Shown here one piece after another: positions 55,929 to 64,000 of a stretch of 64,000 bases of DNA. The notes beneath the pieces were generated by a model, which did no database searches, was not told where the DNA came from, and worked only from the letters and a program-made list of their open reading frames with translations. Origin of the DNA: Ruminiclostridium cellulolyticum H10 (GTDB taxonomy: Bacteria; Bacillota; Clostridia; Acetivibrionales; DSM-1351); NCBI RefSeq assembly GCF_000022065.1, contig NC_011898.1:1-64000 (forward strand), in the 5' to 3' direction. A program made the position numbers and the translations under genes. The first letter of the stretch is position 1. Each line of letters opens with the position of its first letter.

Positions 55929-57095
55929 ATGAAAATAATTCACACAGGGGACTGGCATATTGGGAAGATAGTAAATGAGTTCAGTATGCTGGAGGATCAG
56001 GAATATATACTCAATCAGCTAATATCTGTTATTGAAAATGAAAAACCTGATGCACTGATAATCGCAGGGGACATTTTTGACAGGAGTATACCACCTGTGG
56101 ACGCAGTAGAACTGGTAGATAAGGTTTTCAACATAGTACTTCTTGATCTCAGAGTTCCGATTTTTGCAATAGCAGGAAACCATGACAGTGCCGAGCGTTT
56201 GTCCTTCGCCAGCAGAATTTTAACAAATAATGGACTACATATAGCAGGGAGCTTTGACGGTAATATACGTAAGGTAATTTTAGAGGATGGCTTCGGGCCG
56301 GTCAACTTTTATCTTATTCCTTACTCGGATCCCCGCACAATAAGGAACATTCTACAGGACAATGAAATATCTACCCACGATGATGCAATGAAAAAGCTTG
56401 TTGAAAAAGTTGGACAAGCTGAGAATGAAAACAAAAGAAGTGTAATGATAACACACGGATACATAACATATATGGGAGGGCAGGCAGATATTATAAGTGA
56501 ATCGGAAAGGCCTCTTAGTATAGGAGGAACGGATATAGTTAACTCAAATTACTTTAATTCGTTCAGCTACACTGCACTGGGCCATCTCCATGCACCTCAA
56601 AGGGCTGGTGCTGATAATATAAGGTATTCCGGCTCGTTACTTAAATATTCCTTTTCAGAGGTCAACCAAAAAAAGGGAATAAATGTAGTTGAAATTGACG
56701 GCGACGGGAATTCCTGCGTAAAGCTAACTGAACTAAAACCTAAAAGAGATATGCGTATTATAAAAGGTCCCCTTGAGGAGCTTTTAAAGTCAGAGGTGTA
56801 CAAGGACACAAATACTGATGACTATATCTATGCAATATTAACAGACAAAGGTGAGCTTATTGACCCTATATCCAAGCTAAGAAGCGTTTACCCTAATGTA
56901 ATGGGACTCACAAAGGAAATCGGAATCAGCAGGGATGATAACAAGACCTCTGCTTCCGAGGGCTATAAATCCAAATCCAAATTAGAATTGTTTCAAGAGT
57001 TCTATAGCTCTATACAAGGAGAACCTCTAAGTTTTGAGGAATTGAAAATAATTGAAAAGGTAATAGGAGAGGTAGAAACAGGAGGGTATAAATGA
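55929..57095 (+). CDS. sbcD: Exonuclease SbcD (Mre11-like)
   Basis: A 388-residue phosphoesterase with motifs HTGDWHIGK, AGDIFDRS, IAGNHDS, ITHGY and ALGHLHAPQ. SbcD is the nuclease of the SbcCD complex that cleaves DNA hairpins and protein-blocked ends. GGAGGAGG lies 7-14 bases before the ATG. Its end overlaps the sbcC start by 4 bases (ATGA), indicating translational coupling. Confidence 0.96.
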   Translation: MKIIHTGDWHIGKIVNEFSMLEDQEYILNQLISVIENEKPDALIIAGDIFDRSIPPVDAVELVDKVFNIVLLDLRVPIFAIAGNHDSAERLSFASRILTNNGLHIAGSFDGNIRKVILEDGFGPVNFYLIPYSDPRTIRNILQDNEISTHDDAMKKLVEKVGQAENENKRSVMITHGYITYMGGQADIISESERPLSIGGTDIVNSNYFNSFSYTALGHLHAPQRAGADNIRYSGSLLKYSFSEVNQKKGINVVEIDGDGNSCVKLTELKPKRDMRIIKGPLEELLKSEVYKDTNTDDYIYAILTDKGELIDPISKLRSVYPNVMGLTKEIGISRDDNKTSASEGYKSKSKLELFQEFYSSIQGEPLSFEELKIIEKVIGEVETGGYK

Positions 57096-60000
57096 AACCG
57101 TTAAAACTTACAATCAGTGCCTTTGGGCCGTATGCAGGAAAACAGTTTATTGATTTTACTACCCTTACTGAGCAAATATTCGTAATATCAGGCCCTACAG
57201 GTGCAGGTAAAACTACCATTTTTGACGCAATCAGCTTTGCTCTTTTTGGAGAAGCCTCCGGAAGCAGCCGGGATAGGGACAGCCTTAGAAGTGATTTTGC
57301 AGAACCGGACACGGAAACATTTGTTGAGTTGGAATTTGAATTAAAAGGCAAAATATATAAAATAAGGAGAATGCCCCAACAGCAGCAAAGGAAGCTAAGG
57401 GGAGAGGGTTATACATTAAGAAATGCCGATGCGGAGCTTTTGATGCCGAATGGAACGCTTATTACAAAAATTGTAAATGTAGATGAAAGAATAAATCAGC
57501 TTCTTGGTATTGATAAATCACAATTCAAGCAAATTGTAATGCTTCCCCAGGGCGAGTTCAGAAAGCTGCTGGAATCTGACAGCAGTGATAGGGAAGTTAT
57601 ATTCAGAAAGATATTTGGAACAGAGGATTTTGCCGAAATTCAGAAAAGGATAGATGATGACAGGGCAAGCTTAGAAAAGTCTGTTCATGATTTGAAAACA
57701 CAAATAAATACCCACATAAGTCATTTTGATGTAGGTGAAGACCAAACATTGGTTGACATGAGGAATAGCAAAAATATAAATCTGGAGCAATTTATTTATT
57801 CTGTTGAACGGCTGCTGCAAAAGGATAAATCTATAATAGATGAAATTAAGGCGGAGTTAACTGAAACGATAAAAGCACAGGGAATGCTCAAGGAAGAGAT
57901 TACAAAATGCACAGAGGTAAACAGAAAGCTTTCAGACAGGGAACAAACAAAACAACAGTATGAGGCTCTTTTGTCAAAGGGTAACGAATACAGTCAAAAG
58001 GAAAAAAACCTCGAATATGCAAGAAAAGCCCTGCCCATAAGTGAAGTTGACGAGCAGTGCAGAAAAGTAAAGCAGACGTTGGAAGTAAAAGCCGGCGAAT
58101 TGGAACTGGCAAGGCAGGAGCTTGAGAAAAGGACTTGTGAGTTTAAAAGTATAGCGGAAAGCTTAAATACCTATAAAGATTTGGAGCCGGAGAACAAAAA
58201 GAATGAGACCGAGCTTGCATTATTAGAGAAAATGCTTCCAAAGGTTATCGAATATGAGAAGGGGTTAAAACATTTAAATGCTGCCCGAGCAGAATACACT
58301 CAATTGACAGGAGAATTTGAGAGGATTCAGAGGGAGCTTGAGACAAATAAAATAAAGGAAAGTCAACAGGCGGAAACTCTAAAACTGATTTATACTACCG
58401 AGGCTGAATGTATAAGCCTTGAGAAGCAAATATCAGAAAACAGAAAGCTGCTTATAGAGCTTGATGGAATCAGAAAGTTGATGGGGATATGTCAGGAAGA
58501 ACAAAACAGTCTTGAAAACAAGAGAGCGGAATTTGCTTCCTTTGAAAAGAACTTTTGCGATTTCAGGAGCAGGCTTGAAGTGATGGAGGATAATTATATA
58601 CGGGGGCAGGCAGGAATTCTTGCCGGAACATTGAAAGAGAATACTCCCTGTCCTGTTTGCGGAGCCTATGACCATCCAAAGCCCGCAGAAATGCCTTCTA
58701 GTATTCCTTCTCAAGAGCAGATAAGGGATAGCAAAGCAGAGTTTTCAAAATTAACGGAACTTAGGACGGAAAAGTCAAAGGCTATTTCTGAATTAAACGG
58801 AAGTGTAGAAAGCAAATACAAAGAGATAATTATCAGACTCAAAGCACTTGATGATATTATAAAAATAGACAATTATGCGGAATTGGTGGGAAGTGGACGT
58901 TTTGAAACGGTATTGGGGCAAATAAACGCAACGGGAACCGGACTTAAGGAGAAAACCGTTGAATTGAAGGCTCAGTACAATTCAAAAAAAGAGTTTACAG
59001 GCAAAAAGGACGCATACGAAAAGGAACAAACACAAATCCGTGATAAGGTTAAAATACAGGAAGAATCTGTTCAGAAGATGACTGCACAAAAAACGGGAAT
59101 ATTAGAGAGTATTACAAAATTCCAAACGGAAGCACAAGTTATTGAGAAGGAGATCTCAGAAGATATACGCTCCGCATCAAAGTTAAAAGCGAGAATTGAG
59201 GAGCAAAAGACAAAAATAGCTGATTTTCAGAAAGAATACAACCAACTCAAAAAACTTCACGAATCCTCAAGGGAAGCTGTGAGCAATGCAGAGAAGGAAG
59301 TGGCAGTGAGAGTATCCTCAGTAGATGAAAGTCGAGAGGAAATCACAAGACAAGAAAGGCTTTTAAAGGAAAAGCTTGCGAGTTCTAAATTTGGGGACTA
59401 TGAGCAATTTTTGAGAATGAAAAAAACCCAGCAGGAAATTGATATTCTCCAGCAAGAGATAACTATGTATTACCGAAGCTTAAATTCACTCAAGGATTTG
59501 TATCGGCACCTGGAGGAGGAAACAAAGGGGCTTGAAAAACAGGATATTTTGCTACTAAACACCCGTTATGCAGAGCTTGAGCAAAGGCAGCAGGTGCTTC
59601 AGGAACAGCATAATTTAGTGTTCTCCAGATATAACAATAACTCAAGAACAATAAAGCAGCTGACTGGTACCATGGAAAAATTAAAACAGCTGGAGTGCAA
59701 ATACGGTATAATTGCGAAGCTGGCTAAAGTTGCAAAAGGAGATAATCCTCAGAGGATAACCTTTGAGAGATATGTGCTGGCAGCTTACTTTGACGAGATT
59801 ATAATTGCCGCAAACTACAGGTTAACCAGAATGACCGGCTCAAGATACCTTTTAAAGCGAAAAGAGGAAAAAGGCAAGGGTAGAGCCCAGCAGGGACTGG
59901 AATTAGAGGTTTTCGACAACTATACGGGAAAGGCCCGTCATGTAAAAACCCTTTCGGGAGGAGAGGGTTTTAAGGCTTCACTCGCTTTGGCTCTTGGTCT

Positions 60001-60241
60001 GGCTGACGTGGTACAGTCCTATTCCGGGGGAATAAGCCTTGATACCTTGTTTGTGGATGAGGGTTTTGGGTCCCTTGACCCGGAATCCCTTGACGGTGCT
60101 ATAGAATGCCTAACTGAAATCCAAAAAACAGGTCGTTTGGTAGGAGTAATATCACATGTAACTGAAATAAAAGAGAGAATAAATTCAGTATTAGAAGTAA
60201 TCTCAAGCAAAGAAGGAAGCTTTATAAAATTTAATATATAG
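57092..60241 (+). CDS. sbcC: Exonuclease subunit SbcC (Rad50-like)
   Basis: A 1049-residue SMC-like ATPase: KPLKLTISAFGPYAGKQ and Walker A GPTGAGKTTIFDAI at the N terminus, long coiled coils (about 180-500 and 590-880), zinc hook CPVCG (about 520), and the C-terminal head with signature LSGGEGFKASLALALGLADV and Walker B LFVDEGFGSLDPESL. It works with SbcD. It ends in front of a terminator shared with glgB. Confidence 0.96.
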   Translation: MKPLKLTISAFGPYAGKQFIDFTTLTEQIFVISGPTGAGKTTIFDAISFALFGEASGSSRDRDSLRSDFAEPDTETFVELEFELKGKIYKIRRMPQQQQRKLRGEGYTLRNADAELLMPNGTLITKIVNVDERINQLLGIDKSQFKQIVMLPQGEFRKLLESDSSDREVIFRKIFGTEDFAEIQKRIDDDRASLEKSVHDLKTQINTHISHFDVGEDQTLVDMRNSKNINLEQFIYSVERLLQKDKSIIDEIKAELTETIKAQGMLKEEITKCTEVNRKLSDREQTKQQYEALLSKGNEYSQKEKNLEYARKALPISEVDEQCRKVKQTLEVKAGELELARQELEKRTCEFKSIAESLNTYKDLEPENKKNETELALLEKMLPKVIEYEKGLKHLNAARAEYTQLTGEFERIQRELETNKIKESQQAETLKLIYTTEAECISLEKQISENRKLLIELDGIRKLMGICQEEQNSLENKRAEFASFEKNFCDFRSRLEVMEDNYIRGQAGILAGTLKENTPCPVCGAYDHPKPAEMPSSIPSQEQIRDSKAEFSKLTELRTEKSKAISELNGSVESKYKEIIIRLKALDDIIKIDNYAELVGSGRFETVLGQINATGTGLKEKTVELKAQYNSKKEFTGKKDAYEKEQTQIRDKVKIQEESVQKMTAQKTGILESITKFQTEAQVIEKEISEDIRSASKLKARIEEQKTKIADFQKEYNQLKKLHESSREAVSNAEKEVAVRVSSVDESREEITRQERLLKEKLASSKFGDYEQFLRMKKTQQEIDILQQEITMYYRSLNSLKDLYRHLEEETKGLEKQDILLLNTRYAELEQRQQVLQEQHNLVFSRYNNNSRTIKQLTGTMEKLKQLECKYGIIAKLAKVAKGDNPQRITFERYVLAAYFDEIIIAANYRLTRMTGSRYLLKRKEEKGKGRAQQGLELEVFDNYTGKARHVKTLSGGEGFKASLALALGLADVVQSYSGGISLDTLFVDEGFGSLDPESLDGAIECLTEIQKTGRLVGVISHVTEIKERINSVLEVISSKEGSFIKFNI

Positions 60242-60257
60242 CAAAATGTTAAGTGTG

Positions 60258-60291
60258 AAAAAGGCTCTTGAGTGAAACTCAGGAGTCTTTA
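60258..60291. terminator. Bidirectional terminator between sbcC and glgB
   Basis: AAAAAGGCTCTTGAGT-GAA-ACTCAGGAGTCTTT forms a stem of about 15 bp with wobble pairs. It overlaps the glgB stop codon. Confidence 0.75.
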
Positions 60292-62507
60292 AAAATTGGT
60301 TTAAAAATAAGCACGCCGAAAGACGGTATTGTAAGGCAAAGCTTAAAGGGCCTTCCATGCAGGGAATCGCTAATCGCCGTATATATTTTATTTGAGTCAT
60401 CGGGGTCATAGCCGCCATACTTTTCATAGTTACTGTTCATAACAAGCTCATATTCAAGGTCAAAGGGAACACCGATACAATAATTATAATTTACCGCAGG
60501 TGTAAAGTTACAAACAAATATAAGCATATCGTGATAGTCCCTGCCCTTCCTTATGAAGGAGACCACACTGTGGTCATTATCGTTGCAGTCTATCCACTCA
60601 AATCCGTCATAGCTCAAATCTACCTCATACAAAGCCTTGCTTTCTCTATATAAAGTATTCAAATCCTTGACATAGGTTTGTAATTTTTTATGCATTTCAT
60701 AATCCAACAGATGCCAGTCCAGACCTTTTTTATCGTTCCATTCGATGAACTGTCCATATTCGCCGCCCATAAATAAAAGCTTTTTACCCGGGTGACCATA
60801 AGTGTAACCATAGGTAGCCCTTAGTCCTGCAAATTTCTGCCAGTAGTCTCCGGGTTGTTTACTCAGCATAGAGTATTTGCCATGTACAACCTCGTCATGA
60901 GACAGCACAAGAATATAATTTTCAGTGAAAGCGTACATTAATGAAAAAGTTATAAGATGGTGATGATATTTCCTATAAATAGGATCCATATTTATATACT
61001 TAAGGAAATCATTCATCCAGCCCATATTCCATTTAAAGGTAAACCCAAGACCTCCCATATATGGAGGCTTTGTTATCATAGGCCATGAAGAGGACTCCTC
61101 GGCGACCATTATAATACCCTTAAAATATCCAAAAACGGTGGTGTTGAGCTGTTTAAGAAAGTCCGCAGCCTCAAGGTTCAGATTTCCCCCGTATTTGTTT
61201 GGTATCCACTGTCCGGGTTTTTTGGCATAGTCCAGATAAATCATAGATGCAACAGCATCTACTCTTAAACCGTCAATATGATACTTTTCAAACCAGAATA
61301 CAGCATTTGAAATGAGAAAATTCCTTACCTCATTTCTTCCATGGTTGAATACCAGCGTTCCCCATTCGGGATGTTCCCCCTGTCTTGGATCTTCATGTTC
61401 ATATAAGGCAGTCCCGTCAAAACGTGCCAAGCCATGGGCGTCTTTTGGAAAATGTGCCGGAACCCAGTCCAATAACACTCCTATATCATTCTGATGGCAC
61501 TTATCTACAAAATACATGAAGTCTTCAGGTTTTCCGTAACGGCTCGTGACCGCATAATACCCTGTAACCTGATATCCCCATGAACCGTCATAAGGATGCT
61601 CTGCAACAGGCAATAGTTCAATATGAGTATATCCCATATACTTTATATATGGGACAAGTCTATCAGCAATAACTCTGTAATTCAGGTATATGTCTCCGTT
61701 TTCGTCAGGTTCTCCGGAGGTTGACCAAGTGCCGGGGTGAAGCTCATATATAGACATTGGGCAATTGAAAACATCATTTTCTTCCCGTTGAGCCATCCAT
61801 TGAGTATCACCCCAGGAATAATTGTCTATATTCATAACAATTGAAGCAGTTGCAGGCCTTTTTTCAGCGTAATATGCATATGGGTCGGCTTTAAAAATCA
61901 GACTGCCGTCAGGAGTCATAATTTCATATTTGTATAAGTCCCCTTCAGAAGTAAGGGGGATAAATAATTCCCATATTCCGGAGGAACCCAGTTCACGCAT
62001 CTGGTGTCTTCGTCCGTCCCATTGATTAAAATCTCCTACAACACTCACTCGCTTAGCACATGGGGCCCAAACCGCAAAAAGTGTTCCATTAACATTGTTA
62101 TGGGTCATAACATGTGCACCGAGCTTTTCATAAATTCTGTGATGATTGCCTTGATTAAAGAGATGTGTGTCAAATTCGGATATAACAGGCCAGAAGCTGT
62201 AAGGGTCATGAGTAATAAAACTATTTCCGGACAGATCTGTTATTTTTAGCTGATATTCAAAAATGTCACATCTGTCCGGGAATATTATTTCAAACATTCC
62301 ATTGCCGCACTCCATTTTCATAGGAAATGAAGTGCCTGCGGATACATCCACAAGCTCAACCATTTTTGCGGTAGGTTGAAAAGCTCTGACAACGGTTTGA
62401 AGGTTCTTACCTTCTACACCCAAAAGGTGCATACCCAGGTATGAATGAGGATCTTTACATTCACCGTTTATAATACTTGTAGCTGTTTCAGCATAAATTT
62501 TTCTCAT
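60279..62507 (-). CDS. glgB: 1,4-alpha-glucan branching enzyme
   Basis: GlgB adds alpha-1,6 branches to glycogen. The 742-residue length fits the long form with two N-terminal domains: CBM48-type modules (DPHSYLGMHLL; TLFAVWAPCAKRVSVVGDFNQWDGR), the GH13 catalytic domain (GVLLDWVPAHFPKD, GLRVDAVASMIYLDY with the nucleophile Asp, MVAEESSSWP with the acid/base Glu, VLSHDEVVHGK) and a C-terminal beta domain. ATG 62507 is 6 bases after GAGGTG. No other glg gene is adjacent, so it is an isolated glycogen gene here. Confidence 0.96.
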   Translation of the reverse strand: MRKIYAETATSIINGECKDPHSYLGMHLLGVEGKNLQTVVRAFQPTAKMVELVDVSAGTSFPMKMECGNGMFEIIFPDRCDIFEYQLKITDLSGNSFITHDPYSFWPVISEFDTHLFNQGNHHRIYEKLGAHVMTHNNVNGTLFAVWAPCAKRVSVVGDFNQWDGRRHQMRELGSSGIWELFIPLTSEGDLYKYEIMTPDGSLIFKADPYAYYAEKRPATASIVMNIDNYSWGDTQWMAQREENDVFNCPMSIYELHPGTWSTSGEPDENGDIYLNYRVIADRLVPYIKYMGYTHIELLPVAEHPYDGSWGYQVTGYYAVTSRYGKPEDFMYFVDKCHQNDIGVLLDWVPAHFPKDAHGLARFDGTALYEHEDPRQGEHPEWGTLVFNHGRNEVRNFLISNAVFWFEKYHIDGLRVDAVASMIYLDYAKKPGQWIPNKYGGNLNLEAADFLKQLNTTVFGYFKGIIMVAEESSSWPMITKPPYMGGLGFTFKWNMGWMNDFLKYINMDPIYRKYHHHLITFSLMYAFTENYILVLSHDEVVHGKYSMLSKQPGDYWQKFAGLRATYGYTYGHPGKKLLFMGGEYGQFIEWNDKKGLDWHLLDYEMHKKLQTYVKDLNTLYRESKALYEVDLSYDGFEWIDCNDNDHSVVSFIRKGRDYHDMLIFVCNFTPAVNYNYCIGVPFDLEYELVMNSNYEKYGGYDPDDSNKIYTAISDSLHGRPFKLCLTIPSFGVLIFKPIFKDS

Positions 62508-62579
62508 GTAACACCTCTGGTTTGATAACGTCAAAAAATGTTCCTATAACAATATTATAACAAAATAAGGTATAGCATA

Positions 62580-63638
62580 CTATTTTTTTCGAGGCCATTT
62601 ACTTTCAGGCACATTACGGTATACATCTTCAAGTTTATGAAAGCCTGCACTTATAACAGTGTCAACAAGGGTATCCTTTGTGACTACGACAGGTTCCACC
62701 ATCTCATAGGGAATATCACTTTCACCGTCATTAATAAATTTATTGCAGGCATAATAATCATTATTCAAAAGTCCCAGTACAACGTCAATTGCCTTTTCGG
62801 CTAATTGATCTATAGGTTTGTAAACGGTCAGCAACTGAGTACCTTCAGCTACTCTCTGACAACCTGAAATATCGGCGTCATGCCCGGCAACAGGAACTTT
62901 TCCTGCCAATCGCCTTTGAGAAAGAGCCTTGATTGCTGCGCCGGCAAGACTGTCATTGGCGGCAATAATAGCATCAATCTTTTTTCCGTCCCGAAGAGCC
63001 TTGTCCACACACTTAAAGGCATCCTCCGGTTTCCAGTCATTTGCCCACACTTCGTCAACGATTTTTATGGACCCTTCGTATAAGTATTTGCCTAAAATAT
63101 TTTTAAAACCCTTGTTATACATAAAGCTATTGTAATCTGTTTTAGCTCCATTAATTAATATGTAGTTCCCTTTAGGTACTTTGGATACCATCAGGGATGC
63201 CATATATTCTCCAACTCTTATGTTATCAAAAGATACATAGAAATCAGTGTTTGAATTTTTAATCAGTCTGTCATAGCAGATTACCCTTATTCCCTTATTT
63301 CTGGCAAGCTGAACAGCCTGCTGAGACTTTTCGGCGTCCTGTGGAACGATTACAAGAATGTCAATATCCTTTGACAACAGACTTTTAACCTGGGAAATTT
63401 GGTCATTTATATTATTGTTTGCATTTCGGAAAAGAATTTCTGCTCCTTTGGCTTGGGCCTTGGCCCTGAGAGCTTCTATGTCTCTGTGCCAACGTTCCTC
63501 TTGGAGGGTTGCCATGGAGAGACCAATAGTAATTTTATCAGGTTTATCGATTGGGTTTTTGTAAGAGCAACCGGCTAAAAGAACCATAGTAATCAGACTT
63601 GCAAGTAGTAGAAATATTTTTAGTTGCTTAATCCACAC
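62580..63638 (-). CDS. Sugar ABC substrate-binding lipoprotein, XylF-like
   Basis: A 352-residue periplasmic-binding-protein-like I lipoprotein. A signal peptide ends with lipobox LLAGC; the mature part has IGLSMATLQEERWHRD, DILVIVPQDAEKSQQAV, GIRVICYDRLI and AIIAANDSLAGAAIKAL, close to D-xylose-binding XylF. No permease or ATPase gene is adjacent, which is unusual for an importer component. It may serve a sensor or a transporter elsewhere. I chose GTG 63638; a GTG at 63650 is in frame but only one base from AAGGGCG. Confidence 0.85.
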   Translation of the reverse strand: MWIKQLKIFLLLASLITMVLLAGCSYKNPIDKPDKITIGLSMATLQEERWHRDIEALRAKAQAKGAEILFRNANNNINDQISQVKSLLSKDIDILVIVPQDAEKSQQAVQLARNKGIRVICYDRLIKNSNTDFYVSFDNIRVGEYMASLMVSKVPKGNYILINGAKTDYNSFMYNKGFKNILGKYLYEGSIKIVDEVWANDWKPEDAFKCVDKALRDGKKIDAIIAANDSLAGAAIKALSQRRLAGKVPVAGHDADISGCQRVAEGTQLLTVYKPIDQLAEKAIDVVLGLLNNDYYACNKFINDGESDIPYEMVEPVVVTKDTLVDTVISAGFHKLEDVYRNVPESKWPRKK

Positions 63639-63874
63639 TAAACGAAACACCGCCCTTGTTAAAAATGGAAGTTTCCTGAATATTTCTGATTTTTTAAAGT
63701 CTCTGCATTCAATGCTATCAAGGAGGACAAACCGATATGGTGAATTACAAGCCTTGATAATATATTAACAAATATAAGGTTATCAAAAAAAACCAAAAAA
63801 TACAATATTTATTTGTGAAATTTAAACAATAAAAAATTTAAAAGTTATTGGATTATACTGACAAAAATTGAGCC

Positions 63875-63903
63875 TTGCTTACTTCAACTTTCTGTGATAA
63901 AAT
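63875..63903 (+). promoter_or_regulatory. Promoter for the gene at the right edge
   Basis: TTGCTT (63875-63880), 17 bases, then an extended -10, TGATAAAAT (63895-63903, core TAAAAT). It would start a leader of about 85 bases. Confidence 0.65.
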
Positions 63904-63940
63904 ACAGAATTGAATGTTACAAATAAATTTAAGATAACAT

Positions 63941-63996
63941 CCTTGCTCTGTACTCATGATACAGGGCCGCTAAAGTCCGAGGGGAGGTGACCAATA
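63941..63996 (+). promoter_or_regulatory. Structured leader and strong ribosome-binding site, possibly rpsF leader
   Basis: CTCTGTA-CTCATGA-TACAGGG forms a hairpin (63945-63965), followed by CCGCTAAAGTCCGAG and the strong ribosome-binding site GGGGAGGTGA (63981-63990). A CCG element in a hairpin next to the start is a mark of S6:S18-binding rpsF leaders. The match here is by eye only. Confidence 0.35.
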
Positions 63997-64000
63997 ATGT
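63997..64000 (+). CDS. Start of a gene cut by the window edge (possibly rpsF)
   Basis: ATG at 63997-63999 lies 6 bases after GGGGAGGTGA. Only one codon is visible, so the protein cannot be identified from the window. Ribosomal protein S6 (rpsF) is a guess from the leader shape. Confidence 0.4.

Larger units (their letters stand above)
63639..63996. other. Gap between the XylF-like gene and the gene starting at the right edge
   Basis: About 350 A/T-rich bases between divergent genes. They hold the promoter and leader of the right-edge gene (separate entries). The minus-strand promoter of the XylF-like gene is not clear. I see no further gene. Confidence 0.6.

Overview
The window is the replication-origin end of a low-GC Firmicutes chromosome. 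It opens 26 bases before dnaA and carries the classic dnaA-dnaN-yaaA-recF-remB-gyrB and parA-parB blocks. Spore genes (bofA, a cotS-like kinase, a yabG-like fragment, veg, sipL, sleB-ypeB) show an endospore former. A one-chain pyruvate:ferredoxin oxidoreductase and formate-tetrahydrofolate ligase show an anaerobic clostridial metabolism. Gene content resembles clostridial cluster III (Ruminiclostridium-type), but that placement is inferred from protein character, not from a search.

Layout. 1-8.3 kb: replication initiation, an oriC segment with three DnaA boxes, gyrase B, and the ParABS segregation system with two perfect parS sites just upstream of parA. 8.4-13.1 kb: two uncharacterised membrane proteins, two tRNA-Ser genes, pssA, a HAD phosphatase, a glycine-zipper stress protein, yaaL and bofA. 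13.3-24.4 kb: nifJ, a CotS-like protein, fhs, a YabG N-terminal fragment, veg behind two consensus promoters, sipL, ispE and a GntR regulator. 24.5-32.4 kb: a co-directional run of tandem AAA+ ATPase, PspA/IM30, GNAT acetyltransferase, unknown membrane coiled-coil protein, FapA (DUF342), triple-GAF protein and acpS. This is the best candidate for a poorly described system, probably envelope surveillance. 32.4-37.7 kb: a YhaO/YhaN nuclease-ATPase pair, a lipoprotein with a catalytically dead NlpC/P60 domain, and an MGDG-synthase-type glycosyltransferase. 37.9-43.4 kb: sleB-ypeB, a MarR regulator, peptide deformylase, an SLH-BsuPI protein and a CPBP protease. 43.4-45.5 kb: helicase loader and DnaD, minus strand. 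45.7-54.4 kb: ferritin, an oligopeptide ABC operon (oppBCDF then oppA) and a chemoreceptor. 54.7-64 kb: tRNA-Arg, a lipid kinase, sbcDC, glgB, an orphan sugar-binding lipoprotein, and at the extreme edge a strong ribosome-binding site and start codon that may be rpsF.

Most genes run on the plus strand, away from the origin. Minus-strand genes are isolated or grouped (fhs; dnaD-dnaC; opp; MCP; glgB-xylF-like) and most are bounded by bidirectional hairpin terminators. No insertion sequence, prophage or CRISPR array was seen. Start sites were moved from the longest reading frame wherever a Shine-Dalgarno sequence clearly pointed to an internal codon.
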